Assembly (NCBI RefSeq): GCF_003610495.1
Contig: NZ_RAPK01000006.1
Location: 623,451-687,450, forward strand
Source of the DNA: Sinobaca qinghaiensis
Lineage (GTDB): Bacteria > Bacillota > Bacilli > Bacillales > Marinococcaceae
Length of the DNA stretch: 64,000 nt
Reading direction: 5' to 3'
This document shows, one piece after another, positions 17,513 to 26,219 of this stretch. The first letter of the stretch is position 1, and each line of letters opens with the position of its first letter. The notes under the pieces are model-generated. The model was not told the DNA's origin. It saw nothing but the letters and a program-made list of their open reading frames with translations, and did not search any database. A program made the position numbers and the translations under genes.

Positions 17513-17842
17513 CTATCCTAATTTGCTGCCGTTATAAATTTGTTTATCGGGCTGAATCAATACGACACCATTTTCTGAATATAATCCTAATACTAGTACT
17601 TCAGAACGGAAACCGGCAATCTGTCTGTCCGGGAAATTCACAACGGCCAGCACCTGTTTTCCGATAAGTTCTTCTTTTGTATAAAGGTCGGTCAGCTGGG
17701 CACTTGATTTCTTTTGGCCCAGAGCTTCTCCGAAGTCGATCCATAATTGATAAGCGGGTTTGACTGCTTCTGGAAAATCCTTTGACGCAGTGATCGTGCC
17801 GGCACGAATATCAAGAGCCTGAAAGTCATCTATAGACGCCAT
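17513..17842 (-). CDS. csaA: CsaA-like tRNA-binding-domain chaperone
   Basis: 109-aa single-domain protein matching CsaA, an OB-fold tRNA-binding-domain protein described in B. subtilis as a secretion-related chaperone. Typical segments are LDIRAGTI near the start, PAYQLWIDFGEALGQKKSSAQLT, the mid-motif QVLAVVNFPDRQIAGFRSEVLVLG and the C-terminal PDKQIYNGSKLG. Length fits the family (about 110). The ATG has AGGAGGA about 9 nt upstream; an in-frame extension further upstream has no such support. Confidence 0.9.
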   Translation of the reverse strand: MASIDDFQALDIRAGTITASKDFPEAVKPAYQLWIDFGEALGQKKSSAQLTDLYTKEELIGKQVLAVVNFPDRQIAGFRSEVLVLGLYSENGVVLIQPDKQIYNGSKLG

Positions 17843-17963
17843 AAGTATCTTCCTCCTGAAAAAAGTATAGCATGAGCCGGGCCGGATTTTTAGAAAAAAG
17901 CATGAATCCGAATCAAAATGGGAATAAGGGGCAGGACAACCAAAACGGGAGGCAGACATTAAT

Positions 17964-18998
17964 ATGATAAAACAAAAAGAACTCGGCACCTATTCAGGAG
18001 AGATTTTGACGGAAACAGAGCTTACAAATGACAGCGGTCTCCGTGTAACGGCACTGAATCTGGGCTGCCGTATTAACGGCATTTATTTAACCAATGAAAA
18101 AGGGGAAGAAGAGAACCTGGTTCTGGCCTATGAAGATCCCGCTGATTATTTAACAGACGGAAATGCACTTGGGGCGGTAGTAGGCCGCGTAGCGGGAAGA
18201 ATACCCGATGCTGAAGCCGAAGTGGAAGGGCAGAAGTATTCTCTGACGAAAAACCACGGTAATCATCATCTGCACGGCGGCGAAAAAGGATTTGCGAATG
18301 TATTCTGGGATGCGGCCATTCACGATGATGAGAAGAAGCCGGCTGTTGTATTTTCCTATACTGCCGAAGATGGAGAAGAAGGATATCCGGGACGTCTGGA
18401 AGTAACGGTCACCTATACGCTGGACCAGGACACGCTGATAATAGATTATAAAGCGTCGAGCGATAAAGCAACGCTGGTCAGCTTAACCAACCACAGCTAC
18501 TTTAATTTAAGCGGGGATCTGCAGAGTTCGATCCTGAACCAGACGCTGAAAGGGCCGGCTGAAGGGGTACTCGAACTTGATGCTGAACTGATCCCGACAG
18601 GAGAAGTGCTGCCTGCCTCGGATATCTTTCCTATGCAGGACGGCGAGGCAATCAACACTATTAAGAAAAACGATCATCCGCAGCTGCTTTTAACCGGCAG
18701 AGGGCTGGATCATTTCTTTGTATGGGCGAAGACCAAAGAGGATATTGTGTTTGCAGGGGATACCGGTATAAAGATGACCGTGCAGACAACCGAGCCCGGG
18801 GCGGTTATTTACACCGCAGCTCAAATGGGAGACGATCTGAAGCTTAAAAACGGGCCATCGTTTCCATTTGCGGGCCTCTGCATTGAAACGCAGCGGCTGC
18901 CCGTTGGTTTTTCCAGCCAGGGAAAAACCTGTGAGCTCAAAGCAGATGAAACTTATCAGGCTTCTACGAGCTTTCATTTTGCCCCGAGGCTGAAGTAA
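17964..18998 (+). CDS. galM: Aldose 1-epimerase
   Basis: 344-aa cytoplasmic galactose mutarotase that interconverts alpha and beta anomers of hexoses. Landmarks are NALGAVVGRVAGRI, NHGNHHLHGGEKGF, the catalytic His in LTNHSYFNLSG, GLDHFF and the C-terminal catalytic Glu in FAGLCIETQRLP. Length is normal for the family. The ATG follows a GGGAGG-like site (ACGGGAGGC) by about 10 nt. It stands alone, divergent from csaA, with a terminator after it; no galactose genes adjoin it. Confidence 0.9.
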   Translation: MIKQKELGTYSGEILTETELTNDSGLRVTALNLGCRINGIYLTNEKGEEENLVLAYEDPADYLTDGNALGAVVGRVAGRIPDAEAEVEGQKYSLTKNHGNHHLHGGEKGFANVFWDAAIHDDEKKPAVVFSYTAEDGEEGYPGRLEVTVTYTLDQDTLIIDYKASSDKATLVSLTNHSYFNLSGDLQSSILNQTLKGPAEGVLELDAELIPTGEVLPASDIFPMQDGEAINTIKKNDHPQLLLTGRGLDHFFVWAKTKEDIVFAGDTGIKMTVQTTEPGAVIYTAAQMGDDLKLKNGPSFPFAGLCIETQRLPVGFSSQGKTCELKADETYQASTSFHFAPRLK

Positions 18999-19017
18999 CA
19001 AAAGGAAATAAAAAAAT

Positions 19018-19050
19018 CGCAGTCTCCTGTAAAGGAGCTGCGTTTTTTTT
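19018..19050 (+). terminator. Terminator of galM
   Basis: CGCAG-T-CTCCT and AGGAG-CTGCG pair around a GTAA loop with one bulge; eight T follow. Confidence 0.85.
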
Positions 19051-19066
19051 GCGTTACTTTAATGAA

Positions 19067-19615
19067 TCAGGAAGGCCGGCGGGGCACCCACTCAAAAATT
19101 TTACCGCTTTCAAATATAAGAATAACCTCATCGAGCCATTCGTAGTATTCTACAGCTCCTTCGAGCTTTTCAATATCCATATGTATCATTTGTATATCTT
19201 CATCCTGCGCAGAGGAGAGCAGCAGACGAAGGTCTTTAAGTGCCTGAAGCGCTGCCTGGTGATTGTTATCGGTTGCTTCTCTCCATCTTGTGATAAACAC
19301 GGAAGTAAACGATTTGTACCAGTCCTGCTCCGTCTGGTATAAATCCTTGCGTACTCCTTTTTCCCATACTCTTTCCACCATAGAAGCATCCATTAAGGAA
19401 CGGATTCCTGTGCTCATGCTCATTTTGCTCATGCTGAGCGCATCGCTCATTTCATCAAGCGTCATAGGCTGTCCGGCAAAAAGAACGGTCCCATAGAGGC
19501 GGCCATTGGTTTCGGATATATTATATAACCCCATGTTCTGGGCAATAACTGATATAAACTGATGCCTGATCTGCTCTACCTGCGTTACGACCGGCAGTTC
19601 TCCTTTTTTATCCAT
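19067..19615 (-). CDS. GbsR/MarR-type regulator, probable repressor of opuA
   Basis: 182-aa winged-helix protein of the GbsR family. The DNA-binding part is MTLDEMSDALSMSKMSMSTGIRSLMDASMVERVW (about 55-90) and a helical C-terminal part follows. B. subtilis GbsR and OpcR of this family control choline and glycine-betaine genes. It is divergent from the opuA operon, so opuA is the likely target. The ATG at 19615 lies 7 nt after AGGGGG; an upstream GTG sits directly on that site. It lacks a nearby choline-oxidation operon, unlike gbsR of B. subtilis. Confidence 0.85.
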   Translation of the reverse strand: MDKKGELPVVTQVEQIRHQFISVIAQNMGLYNISETNGRLYGTVLFAGQPMTLDEMSDALSMSKMSMSTGIRSLMDASMVERVWEKGVRKDLYQTEQDWYKSFTSVFITRWREATDNNHQAALQALKDLRLLLSSAQDEDIQMIHMDIEKLEGAVEYYEWLDEVILIFESGKIFEWVPRRPS

Positions 19616-19797
19616 AAGCACGCCCCCTGAATAAACTGCACATTACGTTTAGAATAGCAGATAAATGATAAAGCGGATAATGAGATATGAGCAGGCAATA
19701 GCAGGATACAGCGATTATCTATGTGAAAAGACAGATGTAAAGAGCGTACAGTATATATTTTATAAAGAATATGGACGTAAATCAGCTATTATTCGAT

Positions 19798-19826
19798 TTG
19801 CGCCATTTTTCCCACAATTGTATAGT
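19798..19826 (+). promoter_or_regulatory. Probable sigma-A promoter of opuA
   Basis: TTGCGC (19798-19803), a 17-base spacer and TATAGT (19821-19826), about 50 bases upstream of the opuAA start codon. Confidence 0.5.
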
Positions 19827-19878
19827 AATAGGGAAGCATGAAAAAGGGCGCAGGCTTTCATGAAAAGAGGGATAAACC

Positions 19879-21108
19879 ATGGCAGTGAAAATTCAGGTGG
19901 AGAATATTACGAAGATATTCGGGAAAAAACCCAAAAAGGCTCTGGAACTTTTGGACCAGAACCAGTCTAAAGACGCTATTCTAAAAGCTACGGGAAATAC
20001 AGTGGGAGTGAACAAGGCCTCCTTTGAAGTAGAAGACGGAGAAATTTTCGTTATAATGGGTCTGTCTGGAAGCGGAAAGTCCACGCTGGTGCGGTTATTC
20101 AACCGTTTAATTGAACCAACGGCCGGCAGTGTCTGGATTGATGGGGAAAACCTGGCAACGATGGATCAGAAAACGCTCCGCGATGTACGACGCAAAAAAA
20201 TGAGCATGGTATTCCAAAAATTCGGACTGTTTCCATTCCGCACGATCCAGAGCAACGTGGAATACGGGCTTGAAATTCAGGGAATGGATCCGGCCGAACG
20301 CAAGGAAAAAGCAGGTAAAGCTTTAGAGCTTGTAGGACTGCAGGGATATGAAAATATGCACCCGGACGAATTATCCGGAGGAATGCAGCAGAGGGTGGGA
20401 CTTGCCCGCGCCCTTGCCAACGATCCGGATGTACTACTGATGGATGAGGCTTTCTCGGCGCTTGATCCTCTCATTCGAAAGGATATGCAGGATGAGCTTC
20501 TTGATCTGCAGGGGAAAATGAGAAAAACGATCATTTTTATTACCCATGATCTGGATGAGGCTCTGCGCATCGGAGACCGTATCACGATTATGAAAGACGG
20601 TGCGGTGATTCAGACCGGCACGCCGGAACAGATTCTTATGCATCCAAAAGATGACTACGTAGAGAAATTTGTAGAAGATGTGGACCGTTCGAAAGTATTT
20701 ACTGTAGAACACGTTATGTCACGTGCCGAGGCAATAAACATAGAAAAAGAAGGACCGCGTGTTGCCCTTCAGCGTATGAAAGAAGGCAACATCTCCAGCA
20801 TCTTTGTAACAAACCGCCAAAAAGAACTGCTCGGTGTTGTTCATTCGAGTGATGTCTCCCGCCTGGCGCAGGAAGGAAAAGACAGCGTGGAGGAAATAAT
20901 TGAAAGAAACGTACCAACGGTTGAAAAAGGAACAGTACTTAAAGATATGATGAATCTGCTTACGTATACCAATATTCCGTTAGCTGTTGTAGAAGATAAT
21001 AAATTAAAGGGCATCGTGTTTCGTGGTTCGGTTATGGCTGCACTGTCCGGCGGGGAGGTGATCGAGCATGGAAATACTTCCGAAACTGCCGCTGGCAGCA
21101 TGGATTGA
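19879..21108 (+). CDS. opuAA: Glycine betaine/proline ABC transporter ATPase
   Basis: 409-aa ATP-binding subunit of the osmoprotectant uptake system OpuA. Walker A GLSGSGKST (61-69), signature LSGGMQQ (165-171) and Walker B VLLMDE (185-190) are intact. A C-terminal pair of CBS domains (about 275-395) is typical of OpuAA/ProV and in relatives senses internal ionic strength or nucleotides. ATG start after GAGGGAT. It overlaps the permease gene by 41 bp. The window's acidic exported proteins fit a salt-exposed lifestyle in which this importer matters. Confidence 0.93.
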   Translation: MAVKIQVENITKIFGKKPKKALELLDQNQSKDAILKATGNTVGVNKASFEVEDGEIFVIMGLSGSGKSTLVRLFNRLIEPTAGSVWIDGENLATMDQKTLRDVRRKKMSMVFQKFGLFPFRTIQSNVEYGLEIQGMDPAERKEKAGKALELVGLQGYENMHPDELSGGMQQRVGLARALANDPDVLLMDEAFSALDPLIRKDMQDELLDLQGKMRKTIIFITHDLDEALRIGDRITIMKDGAVIQTGTPEQILMHPKDDYVEKFVEDVDRSKVFTVEHVMSRAEAINIEKEGPRVALQRMKEGNISSIFVTNRQKELLGVVHSSDVSRLAQEGKDSVEEIIERNVPTVEKGTVLKDMMNLLTYTNIPLAVVEDNKLKGIVFRGSVMAALSGGEVIEHGNTSETAAGSMD

Positions 21109-21907
21109 TGCGTTCGTTGAATGGCTGACAAATGCAGAGTTTTTCTTTGATTCCCTGACAAACGGCATCGGCTGGATTATCAGCTCGATAGAAGCTGTGT
21201 TCAGCCTTCCGCCTGCCTGGCTGCTTTTGATTATAATTGTGCTGCTTACTTATTTCCTGGCAGGGCGAAAAATAGGATTAACGATCTTTGTGCTGCTGGG
21301 ACTGTTCTTAATAGATAACCTCGGTTTCTGGGATGATATGATTTTAACACTTTCCATCGTTCTTACTGCTTCGATTATATCGATTGTCATTGGAGTTCCT
21401 ATCGGCATCTGGATGGCGAAAAAGGGATTAGTAGAAAACGTAGTAAAGCCGGTTCTGGACTTTATGCAGACGATGCCTGCTTTTGTTTACCTTATTCCAG
21501 CCGTAGCTTTCTTTGGGATCGGTATGGTACCTGGAGTTGTGGCTTCTGTAATCTTTGCTATGCCGCCGACGATTCGTTTTACGAACCTTGGCATCAGGCA
21601 GGTTTCGACGGAAGTGATTGAAGCGGCCGATGCGTTTGGTTCCACCGGATCACAAAAGCTGTTTAAAGTTCAGCTTCCAATGGCCAAAGCGACTATTATG
21701 GCCGGTATCAACCAGACGATTATGCTGGCGCTTTCCATGGTGGTTATTGCTTCCATGATCGGAGCCCAGGGTCTCGGAACGGCTGTGTACTTTGCCGTAG
21801 GACGTAACGATGCAGGCGGCGGTTTTGAAGCCGGTATTGCCATTGTTGTTCTCGCCATTATCCTGGACCGTTTAACGCAAAGCTTTGGAACGAAAGCAAA
21901 ACAGTAG
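21068..21907 (+). CDS. opuAB: Glycine betaine ABC transporter permease
   Basis: 279-aa membrane subunit of OpuA. It has an N-terminal extension with amphipathic helix and spans starting around residue 50, then the binding-protein-dependent permease domain with the coupling motif EAADAFGSTGSQKLFKVQLPMA. The ATG follows GGGGAGGTG by about 8 nt and lies inside opuAA, so the two subunits are translationally coupled. Length matches B. subtilis OpuAB. Confidence 0.93.
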   Translation: MEILPKLPLAAWIDAFVEWLTNAEFFFDSLTNGIGWIISSIEAVFSLPPAWLLLIIIVLLTYFLAGRKIGLTIFVLLGLFLIDNLGFWDDMILTLSIVLTASIISIVIGVPIGIWMAKKGLVENVVKPVLDFMQTMPAFVYLIPAVAFFGIGMVPGVVASVIFAMPPTIRFTNLGIRQVSTEVIEAADAFGSTGSQKLFKVQLPMAKATIMAGINQTIMLALSMVVIASMIGAQGLGTAVYFAVGRNDAGGGFEAGIAIVVLAIILDRLTQSFGTKAKQ

Positions 21908-21932
21908 TTTACCTCCATTTTCTGGAGTAAAC
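21907..21932 (+). other. Intercistronic hairpin opuAB-opuAC
   Basis: GTTTACCTCCA and TGGAGTAAAC form a stem with a single bulged C and a 5-base loop, starting at the last base of opuAB. No U-run follows. It could stabilise the upstream mRNA or set the ratio of binding protein to transporter. Confidence 0.5.
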
Positions 21933-21965
21933 ATATATTAAAACAAAAAGGGAGCGGATCAAGGT

Positions 21966-22910
21966 ATGAAAAAGAATTTTAAGTATGTTGGCTTAACAGC
22001 AGGACTATCTTTTACAATAGCCCTGGCTGCCTGCGGAGGCGGCGGTTCTGACGATTCAGAAGAACAGGAGTCTGGATCGGAAGGCGGAGAAAGCAGTGAA
22101 GAAAGCGCCGGAGGCAATATTGGCGAAGAAATGGATTATACGATTACCGGTATTGATGCCGGTGCAGGCGTAATGGCTGCAGCCGAGCAGTCTATCGAAG
22201 ACTACGGTCTTGACGACTGGAGCCTGCAGTCGAGTTCAGACGCAGCGATGACCAGTGCGCTTGACGAAGCGATTTCCAATGAAGAACCTATCGTTATTAC
22301 AGGCTGGAATCCTCACTGGATGTTTTCTGTGCATGATTTAAAATACTTAGAGGATCCGGAAGGCTCCTTTGGGGAAGCAGAAGATATTCATACTATCGCA
22401 CGTGAAGGATTGGAAGAAGACGCACCTGAAGCCTATGAAGTTCTTGATAATTTCCAATGGGAAGGCGAGCAGATGGAAGAAGTAATGCTCGAAATATATA
22501 ATGGAGCTGAGCCGGAAGAAGCTGCCAGAACCTGGGTGGATGAAAACGAAGATGTAGTCAGCACTTGGACTGAAGGCGTCGAAGAAGTAGACGGAGAGCC
22601 ATTAAGCCTTGCATTTGTAGCCTGGGATTCCGAAATTGCCTCTACCAACGTGGTGGCACAGGTATTAATGGACCAGGGGTATGAAGTAGAGACAACGCCT
22701 ATGGAAGCAAACATCATGTTCCAGGCTGTTGCACAGGGTGAGCAGGACGCTATGGTAGCAGCATGGCTGCCGGCTACACACGAACAGTACTTCAGTGATT
22801 ACGAAGATCAGTTTACTGATCTCGGAGCGAATCTGGAAGGTGCCAGAATCGGCCTTGTTGTTCCAGAATATGTAGAAGCGGACTCCATTGAAGATTTAGC
22901 ATCAGAATAA
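21966..22910 (+). CDS. opuAC: Glycine betaine-binding lipoprotein
   Basis: 314-aa extracytoplasmic binding protein. The signal peptide ends in the lipobox LAAC (Cys at residue 23), followed by a Gly/Ser/Glu-rich spacer. The mature part has the OpuAC/ProX-type segments ITGIDAGAGVM, GWNPHWMFSVHDLKYLEDPEGSFG and VAAWLPATHEQY, with Trp residues expected to cage the quaternary ammonium group. It is unusually acidic, as in halophile surface proteins. GGGAGC site before the ATG. Final gene of the operon, followed by a terminator. Confidence 0.93.
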   Translation: MKKNFKYVGLTAGLSFTIALAACGGGGSDDSEEQESGSEGGESSEESAGGNIGEEMDYTITGIDAGAGVMAAAEQSIEDYGLDDWSLQSSSDAAMTSALDEAISNEEPIVITGWNPHWMFSVHDLKYLEDPEGSFGEAEDIHTIAREGLEEDAPEAYEVLDNFQWEGEQMEEVMLEIYNGAEPEEAARTWVDENEDVVSTWTEGVEEVDGEPLSLAFVAWDSEIASTNVVAQVLMDQGYEVETTPMEANIMFQAVAQGEQDAMVAAWLPATHEQYFSDYEDQFTDLGANLEGARIGLVVPEYVEADSIEDLASE

Positions 22911-22920
22911 CAGCACAAAG

Positions 22921-22955
22921 ACAGAACCCGGTTTCTATCGGGTTCTGTCTTTTTT
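22921..22955 (+). terminator. Terminator of the opuA operon
   Basis: ACAGAACCCG and CGGGTTCTGT form a 10-bp perfect stem, followed by a T-run. Confidence 0.9.
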
Positions 22956-22977
22956 ATTTATGGAAGCTGCCTGTTAG

Positions 22978-23715
22978 TTATGCGAGAGAATATCCGCCGT
23001 CTACGACAAGGTTGTGGCCATTAATATAGGAAGCTTTATCGGACGCAAGAAAGTAGACGACTTCTGCAATTTCTTTTGGATCGGCCGCCTCTCCGCGCGG
23101 GTGTTTTTTCGAAGCTTCTTCAAAATTACTTTCTCCTCCATACAGCCGATGAGCAAGGCTTGTGTTTACAGGGCCCGGCGAAATGGAATTAAAACGCATC
23201 TTCTGCTTGGCATGACGAACCGCAAGCGATTTTGTCATGGCCACAACGCCTGCCTTGGCACTTGCATAAGCAGGGAGGGCTGAAGGATATTTGCCGTTTC
23301 CTACAATAGCCGCGTTGTTAATAATAGAAGCACCGGCTTTTTTGTCAAAAAGCGGGGTGGCGTGCTTGATCATCAAGTACACACTTTTCAGGTTAGCATC
23401 AAACAGCGCATTCCAGTCTTCCTCTTTGACACGCTGCAGGGGACCTAATGCAAATTCAACCGTACCGGCGTTGTTAAACAGCACATCGACTGTTTTATCC
23501 GCATCAGCCAGCTCCTGAAAGAAGGCTTCCACATCTTTTTCACTGCCGGCATCGGCCTGGTGGTAAGTAATCGTTAGATCGCTGCGTTCCTCTTCAAAAG
23601 CTGTGCCTTTTTCTTCATTCCGGCCTAGTACATGCACTTCGTATCCTTTTTCTGCAAAAAGAACGGCGGTGGCACTGCCTATTCCTGATGTTCCTCCTGA
23701 AATGACTGCGAGCAT
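22978..23715 (-). CDS. SDR-family oxidoreductase
   Basis: 245-aa classical short-chain dehydrogenase. The cofactor motif SGGTSGIGSA, NNAG (about residue 85), an active-site YASAKAG with Tyr and Lys, and the C-terminal YINGHNLVVDGG are all present. It is NAD(P)-dependent; the substrate is not inferable. The ATG has AAGGGA upstream, and that site lies within one arm of a 10-bp inverted repeat (see 23721-23775). It stands alone on the minus strand between opuAC and the ferredoxin gene. Confidence 0.88.
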   Translation of the reverse strand: MLAVISGGTSGIGSATAVLFAEKGYEVHVLGRNEEKGTAFEEERSDLTITYHQADAGSEKDVEAFFQELADADKTVDVLFNNAGTVEFALGPLQRVKEEDWNALFDANLKSVYLMIKHATPLFDKKAGASIINNAAIVGNGKYPSALPAYASAKAGVVAMTKSLAVRHAKQKMRFNSISPGPVNTSLAHRLYGGESNFEEASKKHPRGEAADPKEIAEVVYFLASDKASYINGHNLVVDGGYSLA

Positions 23716-23720
23716 ATCTC

Positions 23721-23775
23721 TTCAATCCCTTCCGTATGTGTATAGTATGTATATACCTTTTGTAGAGGGATTGAA
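23721..23775. repeat. 10-bp perfect inverted repeat over the SDR leader and ribosome site
   Basis: TTCAATCCCT (23721-23730) and AGGGATTGAA (23766-23775) are exact complements 35 bases apart. On the minus strand the downstream arm contains the AAGGGA ribosome site of the SDR gene. The sequence can act as an operator or as a ribosome-site-sequestering hairpin. Confidence 0.6.
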
Positions 23776-23796
23776 AACCTGACCGTTGGATAAACA

Positions 23797-23827
23797 CAAA
23801 AAACCCTCCGGCTTATGCCGAAGGGTT
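23797..23827 (-). terminator. Terminator of the ferredoxin gene
   Basis: On the minus strand AACCCT-T-CGGC and GCCG-G-AGGGTT pair around a 4-base loop, followed by TTTTTT. It lies 130 bases after the ferredoxin stop. Confidence 0.8.
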
Positions 23828-23957
23828 CTCTGCTGTGGCACAATTATGGATGCAGATAATGTATCTGATCTATAATCGAGGTATGGGGTGGGTTAGTTTT
23901 AGTATTCCCACTTTTTAAGAAATTAATCCTTTTTTTATCATTTTTTTCATATTTGTT

Positions 23958-24197
23958 TTAAGTCGTTCCATAGAATTCTTTTGCTTTTTCAAGAAAAGAC
24001 TCAGTGGCAGGTGTCAGTTCATCTTCCTCCACGATTGCTTCTACTGGACAGACGACAATACAGGCTCCGCAGTCAATGCAGACATCCGGGTCGATGAAAT
24101 ACTGATCCGGGCCTTCTTCAATACAGTCTACCGGGCAGACATCAACGCAGTCGCCGGCTTTTTCTCCGATACATGGGTCCAAAATAACGAAAGCCAT
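23958..24197 (-). CDS. fdxA: 7Fe-type ferredoxin ([3Fe-4S]/[4Fe-4S])
   Basis: 79-aa electron carrier. Cysteines lie at 9, 17, 21, 25, 40, 43, 46 and 50. The Cys9-x7-Cys17-x3-Cys21 spacing and the second [12 protein letters not shown] motif match seven-iron ferredoxins, in which Cys9, Cys17 and Cys50 would hold the 3Fe cluster and Cys21, 40, 43 and 46 the 4Fe cluster. The sequence is strongly acidic. ATG start with an AAGGGGGTGG site. Monocistronic with a terminator. The redox partner is unknown. Confidence 0.92.
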   Translation of the reverse strand: MAFVILDPCIGEKAGDCVDVCPVDCIEEGPDQYFIDPDVCIDCGACIVVCPVEAIVEEDELTPATESFLEKAKEFYGTT

Positions 24198-24406
24198 TTT
24201 TCCACCCCCTTTATTGCTTCTATTGTAACATGGAACAAGATGTTTTAATGCTTTCTATATACCTTCTGCAAAGGAGAAATATTTCTTTTCTGCCTGGACA
24301 GAGGATTCTTTACATTTAGAAACGGGAAGGTATAATGATGGATACATTGTTAAATACACAATACATATAAAATTACTTGGTATTAATTATAAAGGAGCTT
24401 AACGGC

Positions 24407-26182
24407 ATGACCTGGGAAATAATTGCGCTTGGCCTGATCATCGTTGTTATGATGGGCGCTCTCATAAAAGAATTAGCTCCTCCCGAAATAATCCTGCTGC
24501 TTGCGCTCGGCGTTCTTGTCGTGAGCGGTATTCTTTCCTTTTCGGATGCTCTGACTGGTTTTACAAACCAGGGGATGCTGACGGTGGGACTGCTCTGCAT
24601 TGTAGCAGGCTCTGTGCAGCGAAGCGGCCTGGTAGAAACGTTTATCAACCGGATTTTAAGCAAAGGGGAAACGCAGCGGCAGTCTCTTCTGCGCATATTG
24701 ATCCCGTCCTCTATATTGTCCGGTTTTTTAAATAATACCCCCATAGTAGCAACGTTTTCACCGCTTGTAAGACAGTGGTGTGAGCGCCATAATGTATCTC
24801 CATCAAAGTTTCTGCTGCCGCTGTCCTACGCAACGATCACAGGCGGCACGATGACACTCATTGGTACGTCTACGAACCTCGTCGTGCACGGCATGCTGGT
24901 GGAGAGGGGATATGACGGCTTTTCGTTTTTTCAGCTCAGCATCATCGGCGTTCCGATAACGATCGGTTTAATTATTTTTATCGTGCTGCTCGGTCCTGTT
25001 CTGCTTCCGGACAGAACGCCGCCTTCTTATTTATTAAAAGATGACCGCAAGCGTTTTATGATGGAATTTGTTGTAGGAAATACAGAAGCCTATCATTTAA
25101 AAACAATCCGTTCTTCCGGATTGTGGACAGAAAAGTCCATCGAAATAAAAGACATATACCGAAAGCAGAAACGCCAGCTGCACTGGGATGAAAAGTTTAT
25201 TCTGCAGGAAGGGGACAGGCTCTGGGTGAAAGGAACCCTGGATGCTCTGGCTGCGATGGAACGAAAGGAAGGGATAGAGCACCATTCTTCCGGGCAGTAT
25301 GGCATTAACAAACTGCGGGACGGAGAAAACAAGCTCCTGGAAGTTGTGGTGACGCACTACTCGTCCCTGCTTTTTCAAACGATTGGGTCTGTTTCTTTCA
25401 CAGACCGTTTTGATGCGGAAGTGGCGGGCGTCCACCGCCATCAGGATGTTCAGGAAAGCAGCCTGAATGACATACCGGTAAAGCCCGGGGACACGCTGCT
25501 TCTGCTGGCAGGTCCCCAGTTTGAAGAAAAAACCCTGCATCATAATGAATTTACCGTGCTGACGAAAAAAGAGAATCCTTTCTTTCATCTTCCTTCCTGG
25601 AAAGCTGTCCTGCCGGTTGTACTGATGAGTGCGATGGTAGTGCTGTCAGCTCTGCAGATTGTGCCTATTTTTTATGCTTCTCTCGCTGTAACAGGACTCC
25701 TTCTGCTGCTGCGCGTGATGACAGTCAAAGAAGCAGTCGATTATATTCCTATTCCTATTCTGCTTGTTATTGCTGCCGCATTTGGAGTGGGAGAAGCGAT
25801 GCTTCAGACTGGAGCCGCGGCATTTGGAGCCGGCCAGCTGATTAACTGGGTGCAGCCGTTTGGCATCATCGGTATCTTTATTGTCATTTATATTGTAACC
25901 AATTTGTTTACAGAAATGATCACCAACAATGCTGCGGCAATTATTATGCTGCCCATCTCTATCGAAGCTGCCGGGCTTCTGGATATTGATATTCTTCCTC
26001 TGGCGGTTATTGTTGCTATTGCAGCTTCAGCAAGCTTTATTACGCCGATAGGCTACCAGACGAACCTGTTCGTTTATCACCAGGCAGGCTATCGTTTTAC
26101 CGATTTTATGAGGCTGGGCATTCCCGTAAGCTTTTTTGTCATGCTGATTACGGTAACAATTACCTGGATCGTATGGGTGTAG
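24407..26182 (+). CDS. SLC13/DASS-family permease with TrkA-C domains
   Basis: 591-aa membrane carrier. Two blocks of spans (about 1-195 and 400-591) flank a cytosolic region carrying two RCK_C/TrkA-C-like modules (about 210-380; for example EGDRLWVKG and KPGDTLLLLAG). Signature segments are FLNNTPIVATFSPLVRQW, TLIGTSTNLVVHG, NLFTEMITNNAAAIIMLPI and ASASFITPIGYQTN. Such proteins move sulfate, dicarboxylates or related anions with Na+; the actual substrate is not known. The ATG at 24407 follows AAAGGAG by 8 nt. The TetR-type regulator gene begins 37 bp downstream and is probably co-transcribed. Confidence 0.88.
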   Translation: MTWEIIALGLIIVVMMGALIKELAPPEIILLLALGVLVVSGILSFSDALTGFTNQGMLTVGLLCIVAGSVQRSGLVETFINRILSKGETQRQSLLRILIPSSILSGFLNNTPIVATFSPLVRQWCERHNVSPSKFLLPLSYATITGGTMTLIGTSTNLVVHGMLVERGYDGFSFFQLSIIGVPITIGLIIFIVLLGPVLLPDRTPPSYLLKDDRKRFMMEFVVGNTEAYHLKTIRSSGLWTEKSIEIKDIYRKQKRQLHWDEKFILQEGDRLWVKGTLDALAAMERKEGIEHHSSGQYGINKLRDGENKLLEVVVTHYSSLLFQTIGSVSFTDRFDAEVAGVHRHQDVQESSLNDIPVKPGDTLLLLAGPQFEEKTLHHNEFTVLTKKENPFFHLPSWKAVLPVVLMSAMVVLSALQIVPIFYASLAVTGLLLLLRVMTVKEAVDYIPIPILLVIAAAFGVGEAMLQTGAAAFGAGQLINWVQPFGIIGIFIVIYIVTNLFTEMITNNAAAIIMLPISIEAAGLLDIDILPLAVIVAIAASASFITPIGYQTNLFVYHQAGYRFTDFMRLGIPVSFFVMLITVTITWIVWV

Positions 26183-26219
26183 TACAATAAGAGGACTAGA
26201 CAAAAAGGAGACTTCATCC

